Assembly (NCBI GenBank): GCA_002355935.1
Contig: AP017895.1
Coordinates: 1-64,000 of the forward strand
Length of the DNA stretch: 64,000 nucleotides
Origin: Rothia aeria
GTDB taxonomy: Bacteria > Actinomycetota > Actinomycetes > Actinomycetales > Micrococcaceae
Direction: 5' to 3'
How positions within the stretch are numbered: position 1 is the first letter of the stretch; the number at the start of each line of letters is the position of its first letter. The notes under the pieces were generated by a model. The model was not told the DNA's origin and searched no databases. It saw only the letters and a list, made by a program, of their open reading frames with translations. A program made the translations under genes and the position numbers. This document shows positions 34,051 through 42,074 of this stretch, piece by piece.

Positions 34051-34899
34051 ATGCCCACCCAACGCACGGCTGTACCTGTGGAACACCAGTAGCGCCACCG
34101 CATTCTGAGGCGCAAGACGGCGCGGCAAAAGGGTTCGGTGCTCCATCCGTATGAGTGCGACTGCTTCACGAGATGCCAGTTCGTGCAGTACTGGCTTTAC
34201 TTCTTTAACCTCGTCAAAAGTTACGTTTCGATAACGAAAGGGTGTGAGTGCGCCCTCCCGCAAGAAACGTGAAGTGAGCAGCGGCAGCGGTACAGCCCAG
34301 GAAACCACCCCTATCCCTGCTGTTGCGGCGGAAAATCTGAGCACACGGGAGAAGATGCACCGGAAAAAGCTCAACCTGCAACAGTTACACAGGAAAAAAT
34401 TGGTGGCGAATGCACAGTTTTGCCACCAAATCTGTAAAAAAGACCGTACTATGCACCTATCGGAAAAACTATTTTTGGCTATGAGCCGATTTCATAGCCA
34501 CAGAACCCCAAAAAAGTTACCCTGGAAAGTGTGTTTGGTATACCGCCCTCGCATCACGATAAGGCGCGAGGTGTATGGGACAGCACCACTTCCGGTGTCG
34601 TCCTGATATTGAGGTAAAACTCTAGGGCAGCGACGACAGTAGCACAACCCAAAGTTTATATCCACGCAAGAATACAACTAGTATGCCTACACGCCCTAGG
34701 AGGTAGCAGTGGCTACAACCACCCTGCTCATACCGCGAGTAATAGCTCGCCAGCTCACAGAAATCGCCCAACTGGGTAAGTTTAGTGTTTTCCAGCCACC
34801 CCAAAATGTTCGCATTGGGCCGTATATGATTCCCATAAAACGGAGCTCGCCTGCCCGTGTGCACCGCTAGAGCCGGACGCAAAACTACTCATACGCACA
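34051..34899. other. 850 bases without a confident gene, between tRNA-Arg and the repeat-domain genes
   Basis: Frames exist on both strands (for example minus 34033-34374, 113 residues, partly plausible composition: TFDEVKEVKPVLHELASREA) but none has a convincing ribosome site or a recognised family, and that one runs into the tRNA terminator. No direct copy of the tRNA 3' end was seen downstream, so there is no evidence for an attachment site. Confidence 0.35.
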
Positions 34900-36024
34900 A
34901 TGGCGGCAATTCTTCAAGAAAACTTCGTACCACGTAGTGAACCTTGCGAAACACCTTTTTCCCGAGCGGATACTACACAACAGATAAAAGATACAAAATC
35001 CCAAAAAACCGACTATCATACTTCAGCAGAAATACATCAACGTACCGAAGATACAAACCCTCAAAAACAGCAAACTTCACAGCCAACCCCTACACCGTCT
35101 CGCCCCACCCCTACCGCCCCAAAGCCCGCCGTCACCGAAGCACAGCAGCGGAACCATCCAGATATTAAGCGGCCAATACCGCAGCCGCCCAGCTCACCGC
35201 TGCCGAAGCTGGCGGAAGTATCCAAGGCTGAGCCGAAAACCCCTACCGGCCCCATCCCAAGCCCCACCGCCCTAGCGGGTAAGTTCAAACCGCTCACCTA
35301 CAAACCGCCAGCCATCGCCGAATACTACGCCACTAAGCCGTCCCGGGGCGCACGGCATGGGGAAGCGGCAGGAGAAAGGGTGTGGCCACTCAAAGAGGTG
35401 GAAGCTATCGCACCTTACACAGTGAGCCAAGAGAAACACACCGATTTGCTCGATACCGAGCGGCTCAGCAAAACCCTCGGCGACCAGTATTACCTGCGCG
35501 GCACCAAGCGGGACTCGCTGCTGCGCAGGCTGCATAAAACGCAGCACCGCGCCGTTCCCCACCCGGAAGCATCCGGCTCGAAATACCCAGAGATCCGGCC
35601 CGAAATGCTCAAACACATTAAAGAGCTCAACCTCGACTACGAAGACATTAAACGGTTTATTGACTGCGGGGTACCCGAAAAAATCAACGGCTGGACCACC
35701 CACTACCGGTACGACGACTACCGGGTGGAGCTGAACACCAGCTCGAACACGGTGCTGAATGTTGAAGACGAACGTGACTTCTACGACGAGTTCCTAGACG
35801 ACACCAGTGAGGAGAAACTGCCGTACACCTTCGCCCCCGCCGTAGAACACTACATGGTGATGCACAGCATCCCGTATAACCGCGTTATCCGCATCATTGA
35901 AGAACCTAAGAGCGTGGACCCGGCCCCCTCGTGGCTGACCGCCTACAGCGACCATGAGTACCGAGTGTTCGTTGCCCCAGACGGCCGCACCATCCGCTCC
36001 ATTAAACCCCTGAAAGAGGACTAG
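34900..36024 (+). CDS. Protein of unknown function with disordered N-terminus and two DUF4258-like domains
   Basis: 374 residues, unrecognised as a whole. Residues 1-130 are Pro, Thr, Gln and Lys rich, probably disordered. Two related modules of about 60 residues follow, near 230-290 and 310-372. Each has a helix with a hydrophobic or His-Tyr pair (LKHIKELNLDYEDIKRFID; VEHYMVMHSIPYNRVIRII) and then strands with (Y/E)YRV and a final T(I/V)xxx(I/V) strand. The layout resembles DUF4258, a small RelE-like-fold domain. Four copies exist when the next gene is counted. The ATG has no clear ribosome site. The stop is 2 bases before the next ATG, so the two are one unit. Function unknown. Confidence 0.72.
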   Translation: MAAILQENFVPRSEPCETPFSRADTTQQIKDTKSQKTDYHTSAEIHQRTEDTNPQKQQTSQPTPTPSRPTPTAPKPAVTEAQQRNHPDIKRPIPQPPSSPLPKLAEVSKAEPKTPTGPIPSPTALAGKFKPLTYKPPAIAEYYATKPSRGARHGEAAGERVWPLKEVEAIAPYTVSQEKHTDLLDTERLSKTLGDQYYLRGTKRDSLLRRLHKTQHRAVPHPEASGSKYPEIRPEMLKHIKELNLDYEDIKRFIDCGVPEKINGWTTHYRYDDYRVELNTSSNTVLNVEDERDFYDEFLDDTSEEKLPYTFAPAVEHYMVMHSIPYNRVIRIIEEPKSVDPAPSWLTAYSDHEYRVFVAPDGRTIRSIKPLKED

Positions 36025-36026
36025 TC

Positions 36027-37184
36027 ATGGCCGGTTACACACTCGACGTGCCCGAAGAACTTTACGAAGCACTGCAGAAGATGGCCCCCTACGCCACCTA
36101 CACCTACACCGATGAGGACGGCGACTGGGACCTTCTCTCCCCCGCCGGGCACAGCGCCCTCACCAAAGACCGCGTCTTGGATGCCGACCTGCTCAACCTG
36201 TATTTTGAGGTGCTCCCGCAGATTGCCACGCTCTTCGCCAAGCAGCACCCGCGAGCACTCAATACGTTCTCGGCGGTGCCCACGCCCTCCGCCATTAAAA
36301 TGCCCAAGGCCCAGCTGACCCCCCTCATCCAGGTGGAAAAAGAACGCGCCGAAGAAGAAGCCCACTGGGCGTCCCTTGAAGAAGAATTCTATGCGGGCGT
36401 GCCCGAAGAGGAACGCAACTACGGGGTGACCCCCGGACTGAAACACTATATGATGCGGGAAAACCTGGGGTATGCGCTGCTGTTAGACATTATTAACGAC
36501 CCCGACGCCGAATACAGCACCAGCCATAACAACGGGTACGAGGTACCCGTATACACCAGCAAAAAACTGGGGTATCGGGTGGTGCTCACCCACAACAGCT
36601 CGGCCGTTATGTCGCTACGGAAAATTGACGATGGGATGGTCGGCAAATACTCGCTGGCTGAGGCAGCTGAGCAGCATATGAAGGATTTGGGGCTGCGCGA
36701 AGAAGAGCTGATTCTGGTGCTGGAGAGCATCGACTCTGAGGTGTCAGCGGTTCCGGGGCACAGCGCCCGCACCGGGTACCGGCTCAACGGGTACGAGGTG
36801 ATCGTCGATTCGGTGCGTAAAACCATCCTGAGCGTGGCGGAGGCCTCTGCCTCACCGGGTACTCGGCCCACTCCGCACAATCAGCCCCGGCTCAGCGGGC
36901 AGAAGGCCCAGCGCGGCGTGAAAATCCCGAACGATATGCCCAGCTACATTAAACTGCTTGAGACCCACGGGTTCACGGTTGAGCACGGCAAAACCCACTA
37001 CAAAGTCACTCATGATGCGTTCCCCGGCAAGAGTGTAAGCATGCCGGTGACCCCCTCCGATAGTCAGCGCTGGTACAAGAACTCGGTCAGCGATATGCGC
37101 CGCGAGTTCGGGGTGAACCTTAAACGGGACCGACCCGAGTACACGCGCCGCGGTGAACCCACCCCCAGGCACGAAAGGCTCTGA
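36027..37184 (+). CDS. Protein with two DUF4258-like domains and a HicA-like C-terminus
   Basis: 385 residues, unrecognised as a whole. Residues 1-110 are unique. Two modules related to those of the preceding gene are near 140-205 (GLKHYMMRENLGYALLLDII, then YRVVLTHNSSAVMSL) and 212-275 (AAEQHMKDLGLREEELILVL, then YEVIVDSVRKTILSV). After a Pro-rich linker, residues 305-370 resemble the HicA double-stranded-RNA-binding fold: YIKLLETHGFTVEHGKTHYKV, with the His that is catalytic in HicA, then GKSVSMPVTPSD and a closing helix. If active it could be an RNase, but no HicB-like antitoxin is adjacent. Tight 2-base spacing to the upstream gene suggests joint translation. Confidence 0.72.
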   Translation: MAGYTLDVPEELYEALQKMAPYATYTYTDEDGDWDLLSPAGHSALTKDRVLDADLLNLYFEVLPQIATLFAKQHPRALNTFSAVPTPSAIKMPKAQLTPLIQVEKERAEEEAHWASLEEEFYAGVPEEERNYGVTPGLKHYMMRENLGYALLLDIINDPDAEYSTSHNNGYEVPVYTSKKLGYRVVLTHNSSAVMSLRKIDDGMVGKYSLAEAAEQHMKDLGLREEELILVLESIDSEVSAVPGHSARTGYRLNGYEVIVDSVRKTILSVAEASASPGTRPTPHNQPRLSGQKAQRGVKIPNDMPSYIKLLETHGFTVEHGKTHYKVTHDAFPGKSVSMPVTPSDSQRWYKNSVSDMRREFGVNLKRDRPEYTRRGEPTPRHERL

Positions 37185-37311
37185 CCCTCCAACGCAGTTA
37201 CAGCCTTCGTAAAGGCTCTGCTGTAGGTGCGAGGTGTGGCGGGCCGGTGCGTCTTTGAATCTTTTGCCCGCACATTGCAAATATAGCCCGTGTATTGCCT
37301 CACGTTATACT

Positions 37312-37357
37312 GCCGCTGGCGCCCCTCATTAGAAGGGGTGCCAGCGGCGGTTTTATG
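37312..37357 (+). terminator. Rho-independent terminator after the repeat-domain genes
   Basis: GCCGCTGGCGCCCCT / AGGGGTGCCAGCGGC stem with a 7-base loop, then GGTTTTATG; 127 bases after the stop of the second gene. Confidence 0.8.
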
Positions 37358-37599
37358 GGGTGCCCCACAGCCCATACGCCTCACCCGGCGGGCACCCCTG
37401 GGGTCTTTGTGCCTGTCACGGGCTTTTTGGAAAACGCTCCCGCACGCTGGCCCACCCACCGCCTGGACAGCACCGGGGCAGGCGGGCTTTATCTGCGGCC
37501 TTGGTGCACGCCGAATGTGTGGCTCACACGGTGTGCACAATGGGGATATACTGTGAAATGTTCCGTGGAGGACGCCTAACAATAACCACTGATTTGGGG

Positions 37600-37612
37600 T
37601 AGGCTAAGCCTA
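37600..37612 (+). promoter_or_regulatory. Candidate IdeR/DtxR-type iron box
   Basis: TAGGCTAAGCCTA is palindromic except at its centre and matches the core of the DtxR/IdeR consensus (TTAGGTTAGSCTAACCTAA). It lies 140 bases upstream of a [2Fe-2S] ferredoxin gene. Confidence 0.4.
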
Positions 37613-37752
37613 GTGTTAGTAAGGCAATAGCAACTTTATAGAGGCTATAATGTCCGCCACTGCACCCCCATAATTCGCCTCTCGAAGGCGATTAATACCC
37701 CTCCTGACGCATAGAATGGATATGCATCTACACAAACGCACAGGAGGAACGC

Positions 37753-38073
37753 ATGGGCGTCATGATTAAGGTAACCGATGAGACCGGCGATAGTCGTGAA
37801 GTCGAGTGGGAAGAACACCACACCCTACTCGAATCGCTTCTTTCCCACGGTTTCCCGGTGTTGGCAACCTGCGGAGGGAACGCATCCTGCGCGACCTGCC
37901 ACGCCTTTATTGACCCCGAACATATTGCAGCATCCGGCGAGCGTACAGACGCAGAAGCTGACCTACTCGATATGGTTGACGATGTAGCCAACGAATACTC
38001 CCGCCTATGCTGCCAGGTAGAATACACCCCAGATATGGACGGCGCGTCCATCACCTTACAGGCGGCAATGTAA
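37753..38073 (+). CDS. [2Fe-2S] ferredoxin (adrenodoxin/plant-type fold)
   Basis: Small soluble electron carrier, 106 residues. The cluster ligands are CGGNASCATC (Cys at about 40, 46, 49) and the fourth Cys in RLCCQVEY near 86, the spacing of vertebrate/Pseudomonas-type ferredoxins. The start ATG has AGGAGG 6 bases upstream. The TAA stop overlaps the ATG of the following lipoprotein gene by one base. Its redox partner (a cytochrome P450 or reductase) is not in the window. Confidence 0.92.
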   Translation: MGVMIKVTDETGDSREVEWEEHHTLLESLLSHGFPVLATCGGNASCATCHAFIDPEHIAASGERTDAEADLLDMVDDVANEYSRLCCQVEYTPDMDGASITLQAAM

Positions 38074-39070
38074 TGAAACTTTCGGCACGGACTCTCATCT
38101 GTTCCACGGCGCTACTGTGCGCGTTTACGTTGAGCGGATGCGGCTCCAGCGACACCAACCAGACGCAGAACGCACCGGCCCAGAACGAGGCCAGTGCGAG
38201 CGTCTCCCCCGGCACCATCACCATCGCCTCCCCCAATGCCTCAGCTAACCCCTCAGGCTCGGTCGCGCCCGGCGACATTAACGTGGTCAATGGCGGAAAC
38301 AATAACGACAAGAAAAAGAAGACGAGAAAGAGCACCAGAACTCTGAGGAGTCGCCCGGCTCATCCGATGAGCACTCCGACAAAGGCGGCACCAACGGGGA
38401 GAAAAAAGACGGCGGTAAACGCACCGAAAAAGGTGGCTCTTCCTCCTCTTCATCCAGCTCTTCCGGCACCAAGAAACAGCAAGGAAGCGGCTCACAAGGC
38501 AGTTCGGGGCGCACCTCAGGCAGCTCCAGCTCCTCAGGCGGCAGCGGCGGCTCAAGCGGCTCCAGCACTCAGCAAGAACCCGCCGCCCAGCCCGCAGGAG
38601 GCGGAAGCGGTGGGGCCTCCAGCGAGGAATCCAGCGGCGGCACACTTGTGAGCCGTGCGCAGGCATGCACCGAGAACCAGGTCTCGGTATCGCTCACCCC
38701 CGGCCCTTCAACCGCCGGGTCGCAGCAGTACACCCTGTCGTTCACCAATGTCTCTGCCGGACCCTGCCGTCTGAAAGGCAACCCGGATGTGGCGCACACC
38801 AACACGGACGGCAGCAGCATTATGGGCATATCTTCCCAACTCGATGGTAACCTTATGAACCCCTCCGGGGTGGTGCTCCAGTCGGGCGAGACCACCACAG
38901 CCGCCATGCGGCGCGTGAGCGCATCATCGCACGGCGATAACTGTGTGGTGCAGAACTCCCCCAAACTCACCGTGTGGCTGCCCGGGTCGGGTAAAGGGTA
39001 CGCTTTCGACTTCGACCAGGACACGTGCACTAACGTGCCGCAGCTCTTCGTGGGCCAATTCGGCGCCTAG
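38073..39070 (+). CDS. DUF4232-domain lipoprotein with Ser/Gly-rich stalk, one frameshift
   Basis: Cell-surface lipoprotein of unknown function; repaired product is 332 residues. Signal peptide with lipobox TLSGCG near residue 24, then a long low-complexity stalk of Ser, Gly, Lys and Glu (about 60-190), then a DUF4232 beta-sandwich domain from CTENQVSVSL to LFVGQFGA with Cys residues that can pair (CTEN, PCRL, DNCV, DTCT). One A is missing in the run near 38311-38320, which otherwise shifts the stalk into a Pro/Lys/Arg-rich frame. Start overlaps the ferredoxin stop (TAATG), so they are cotranscribed. Confidence 0.82.
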
Positions 39071-39150
39071 CCACGCAGCGGCACGGCGTACCCGCGGTGC
39101 CGGGTGGGGCGCAGATTCTGCGCTCTATGCACCAAATACGCCCTAACTAT

Positions 39151-39186
39151 AAGGCGGCTCCCCCGAGAAACCGGGAGAGCCGCCTT
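39151..39186. terminator. Bidirectional terminator between lipoprotein and nitroreductase genes
   Basis: AAGGCGGCTC.CCCG / CGGG.GAGCCGCCTT stem with a short loop, between convergent genes. Confidence 0.8.
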
Positions 39187-39282
39187 TAAGCATCTACACA
39201 ATACTTTATTTATACACTAGTTGAGCCTTAGCTTACCAGTTGGACACGCTTACTGGGCGAGAATATTCCCCACCCTGTGGGC

Positions 39283-39921
39283 CTAGACAGTGCGGGTGGT
39301 CTGCTCAAAACTGAACCGCACCCCACGCTCCCGGAAAGGCCCCAGCCCGTAACCAATATTCACCACCAGAAACGGCTGCTGATCCTGCCCACCCAGCAGC
39401 ACCGCATCCGCTGCGATCGCCTCAAAATCCGCGCCGGTGATAGGGCCAGCATCCAAGCCAAGAGCACGCACAGCGGTAATGAAATACCCCGCCTGAACCT
39501 GCGCGCACAGCCGCCCCAGCGGGATACGCTCGCCCTCATCCTCAAAGAACTTCTGCGCGGCCACAGCGTGCGGGGCGAACTCGGTGAAACGTTTCTGCCA
39601 GTTCCGCTCAAACGCAAGAATCGCATTCACCGGGGCCTGGGAAGCAGATGCGCGGTTCCCCTCATGCAGGTGAGTCAATAGGCGTTCTTTCGCGTGCGGG
39701 GAACGTACCCAGGTGATGCGCAGCGGCTGATTATTGTAGGCGGTGGGTCCCATGACAGTCAGCTGGTGAATCTCACGCAGCTGCTCCTCAGTGACGGGAT
39801 CCTCGCTAAACCGGTAGCAGGTGCGCGGCTGAAGGTAGAGGGCGGCACGCTGCTCTTCCTCCAGACGGGGCCTGTGGGTGGGGTTCGCCAGGTTAATGGT
39901 GTCGTGGTAGTGAGGGGGCAT
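39283..39921 (-). CDS. Nitroreductase-family protein, copy 1 (RutE/HadB-like)
   Basis: FMN-dependent NAD(P)H oxidoreductase of the nitroreductase superfamily, 212 residues; related to malonic semialdehyde reductase RutE. Landmarks: TCYRFSEDPVTEEQL (phosphate-binding Arg region), MGPTAYNNQPLRITWV, QAGYFITAVRALGLDAGPITGADF and FLVVNIGYG. It has about 20 extra N-terminal residues compared with its two paralogues. ATG 39921 is preferred over 39966 because AGAGGA lies 7 bases upstream. Last of three tandem paralogues on the minus strand and the most divergent. Confidence 0.88.
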   Translation of the reverse strand: MPPHYHDTINLANPTHRPRLEEEQRAALYLQPRTCYRFSEDPVTEEQLREIHQLTVMGPTAYNNQPLRITWVRSPHAKERLLTHLHEGNRASASQAPVNAILAFERNWQKRFTEFAPHAVAAQKFFEDEGERIPLGRLCAQVQAGYFITAVRALGLDAGPITGADFEAIAADAVLLGGQDQQPFLVVNIGYGLGPFRERGVRFSFEQTTRTV

Positions 39922-40011
39922 TGCATTTTCCTCTCTGCGGGGCCTGCCAGGTGGGGTTATTCCCATTGTGTACCCCGCACCCCATCAAACGCCGGTTTTA
40001 CCGTCCCAGTG

Positions 40012-40057
40012 TCAAAAATCTTAACGAAAAGACGGCTACCGTCATCATTCAGATGCG
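40012..40057 (-). terminator. Hairpin after nitroreductase copy 2
   Basis: ACGGCTACCG / GCGGCAGCCG-type imperfect stem around 40030-40062; the same position relative to the gene as the perfect hairpin behind copy 3. Confidence 0.45.
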
Positions 40058-40181
40058 GCAGCCGCCGGTGAATCAGAGATATTCGTGGGCCTCTCCGTTC
40101 GCCGCGTACCGGGTCTCTGCGGTAATCTCGCCGGGTGCCATAAATGTTCCTCGGCGGCTCAGCAAACGCAAAACACAGTGT

Positions 40182-40766
40182 TTAGAGGCTGCGGGTCACC
40201 TCGTCGAATCCGAACCGAGTATCGCGCGGGTGCTGGGTAGGAACACCGTACCCTAGATTCACCACAAGGATGGGATGCTCGTCGGTCCCCGCAAAAAATT
40301 CTTCATACAGCCCCTCAAAATCGGCCCATAAGGGACCGGCATCTAGACCAAGGGCGCGCGCGGCGGTCATAAAGTAACCGGCCTGCAGGTTGGCGCTCTG
40401 CTGAGCGGCGAAGGTAACAATTTCCTCGGTCGTGCAGTAGCTCCTAATAGTCTCTGCCGCGCGGGGATTAAACACATCTGCACGGTCTATCCACGCCTTA
40501 TCGTATGAGAGTATGGCGTTAACGGGTGCCTGACGAGCCTTTTCTTGATTAGCTTCGATCAGGTGTTTCACTAGGCGCTCCCGGGCCTCAGGACTCTTAA
40601 TCCAGGTGATGCGCAAAGGCTGGCTATTGAAGGCCGTGGGCCCCAGATAGGTAAGTTCCTGAATCTCCCGAAGCTGATCATCAGTGACGGGCCGATCGGT
40701 AAATTTACGCATAGTTCGGGGCTCACGGAAAAGAGCAGTGATCTGGTCCTCAGACAAACGGGTCAT
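40182..40766 (-). CDS. Nitroreductase-family protein, copy 2 (RutE/HadB-like)
   Basis: 194 residues, same length as copy 3 and alignable over the whole length (MTRLxxxQxxxLFxEPRT, GPTAFNSQPLRITW, QAGYFMTAARALGLDAGP, LVVNLGYGVP, TRFxFDxVTRS). It lacks MTGADF (reads LWADF), and has a Glu/Tyr-rich middle unlike the other copies, so its substrate may differ. ATG is preceded by AGGATATGAG. Followed downstream by a 45-base segment shared with copy 3. Confidence 0.9.
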   Translation of the reverse strand: MTRLSEDQITALFREPRTMRKFTDRPVTDDQLREIQELTYLGPTAFNSQPLRITWIKSPEARERLVKHLIEANQEKARQAPVNAILSYDKAWIDRADVFNPRAAETIRSYCTTEEIVTFAAQQSANLQAGYFMTAARALGLDAGPLWADFEGLYEEFFAGTDEHPILVVNLGYGVPTQHPRDTRFGFDEVTRSL

Positions 40767-41095
40767 CTCTCATATCCTTTCCTATGACGTCGGGTTCTTT
40801 TGGCACAGTGAATCTATATGCCCCACGAAAGGCTACCGCGCCGTTCTTCCCATCATGCACCGGCCCGTGCCATAAAGCTACCCCAAAATTCGCACTGCAA
40901 CAGTTCCCCCGTTCCCTCAGGGTTTAACAAAAACCGGTGGCTGCCGCATCATCAGATACGGCAGCCACCGGCAAAAATCAGGCGCTCACAGGTCCCCGGA
41001 CACATGTACATCACTACCGGAGTTCTGCGGCTTACTCTCGCTGGTCTCGCTCAATGCCGAATATGCGGCGGCTCAGCGAGCGCGAAACACAGCTT
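40767..41095. other. Spacer between nitroreductase copies 2 and 3
   Basis: About 330 bases with no gene. It holds the perfect hairpin at 40932-40968 and, just past the copy 3 stop, a segment similar to the one behind copy 2. Confidence 0.5.
40932..40968 (-). terminator. Perfect hairpin after nitroreductase copy 3
   Basis: CCGGTGGCTGCCG / CGGCAGCCACCGG, 13 pairs, 11-base loop, 128 bases past the stop. It ends in AAAAACC on the plus side, so GGTTTTTGTT follows on the minus strand. Confidence 0.75.
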
Positions 41096-41680
41096 TTAGA
41101 TGCTGCGGGTTACGTCATCAAACTCAAAACGGGTACCGCGCGGATACTCGGGAGCCACACCATAACCCAGGTTTACGACGAGGAAGGGCTGCTGGTCGGT
41201 GCCCTCGAAGAATTCAGCGGCGATACCGTCGAAATCCGCGCCGGTCATGGGGCCAGCATCCAAACCGAGAGCACGCACGGCGGTAATGAAGTAGCCAGCC
41301 TGAAGTGCAGAGCTCAGCGCGCCTGCGGGAATACGCGCCTCTTCAGCCTCGTAGTAGGACTCAAAGGCAGCGGCCTGGGGCGCGAATTCCCCAAAACGCT
41401 TCTGCCAGTTCTTATCGAAAGCCAGCACAGCGGTCACGGGGGCGTTGAGGGTCTTCTCCTTATTCCCGTCCATCATGTGCTTGACCAGGCGCTCGCGAGC
41501 CTCAGGGGTCTTTACCCAGGTGATGCGCAGCGGCTGGCTGTTAAAAGCAGTGGGGCCCATAGCGGCCAGCTCATAGATTTTCTGCAGCTGCTCGTCGGTG
41601 ACGGGCTGCTCGGTGAATGCGTTCACGGTGCGGGGTTCATTGAAAAGGGTGTTGAGCTGTTCGTCGTTCAGGCGAGTCAT
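41096..41680 (-). CDS. Nitroreductase-family protein, copy 3 (RutE/HadB-like)
   Basis: FMN oxidoreductase, 194 residues, uninterrupted. PRTVNAFTEQPVTDEQL, MGPTAFNSQPLRITWV, QAGYFITAVRALGLDAGPM, TGADFDGIAAEFF and FLVVNLGYGVAPEYPRG are all in place. It is the closest of the three to a standard RutE/HadB protein. GAGGAG lies upstream of the ATG. Together the three genes make a tandem paralogue array with separate terminators rather than one operon. Confidence 0.91.
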   Translation of the reverse strand: MTRLNDEQLNTLFNEPRTVNAFTEQPVTDEQLQKIYELAAMGPTAFNSQPLRITWVKTPEARERLVKHMMDGNKEKTLNAPVTAVLAFDKNWQKRFGEFAPQAAAFESYYEAEEARIPAGALSSALQAGYFITAVRALGLDAGPMTGADFDGIAAEFFEGTDQQPFLVVNLGYGVAPEYPRGTRFEFDDVTRSI

Positions 41681-42074
41681 GATGAGGCTCCTCTAATTGT
41701 TACCTTTAGAAACTTTACAGATAAAACATTACCCTGCTATCGGGGGCCGGTCAAACATCATCGTAAACATCCTCTCCCTCACTGTGCGCGATCCTTAGCC
41801 CTGTATTTACCAGAGATATACCAAGCGCAGACATACCACATGGAAGGCTTCAGTGCACCGCGCAACGCCTCACCGTTGTTTAACCGACAGAAAATGTAGC
41901 GCGAAACATACAGGAACAGTCCACACTATGAACACCCCGGCGGTACTGGCAAAGCCCCAGGTGGCACCCCATATTCACCATCACAGGGGTCTTCTCGCCA
42001 AGCCGCCGTAGTCGCGACAGCCCACCATGACCTAAACCCCGCTGCGCACCGCACATTTTCGGGATAATGGAACC
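41681..42074. other. Intergenic region between divergent nitroreductase and lhr genes
   Basis: About 390 bases; I see no gene. GATAAT at 42063-42068 ends 6 bases before the lhr ATG and may be the -10 box of a leaderless transcript. Confidence 0.4.

Larger units (their letters stand above)
37185..37752. other. Intergenic region with terminator and possible iron box
   Basis: About 570 bases without a credible gene. It holds a strong terminator (37312-37357) and the near-palindrome at 37600-37612 upstream of the ferredoxin gene. Confidence 0.5.

Noticed and set aside
33855-34169. Minus-strand frame with GGIRTPNLLIRSQMLYPLSYRR
   Set aside because: This is the antisense translation of the tRNA-Arg gene, a well-known false protein.
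34033-34374. 113-codon minus-strand frame after the tRNA
   Set aside because: Composition is partly plausible but it overlaps the tRNA terminator and has neither a clear ribosome site nor a family.
40077-40145. 22-codon minus-strand frame with GAGGAA before its ATG, between nitroreductase copies 1 and 2
   Set aside because: Very short, no counterpart behind copy 3, and no hydrophobic or charged pattern suggesting a real peptide.
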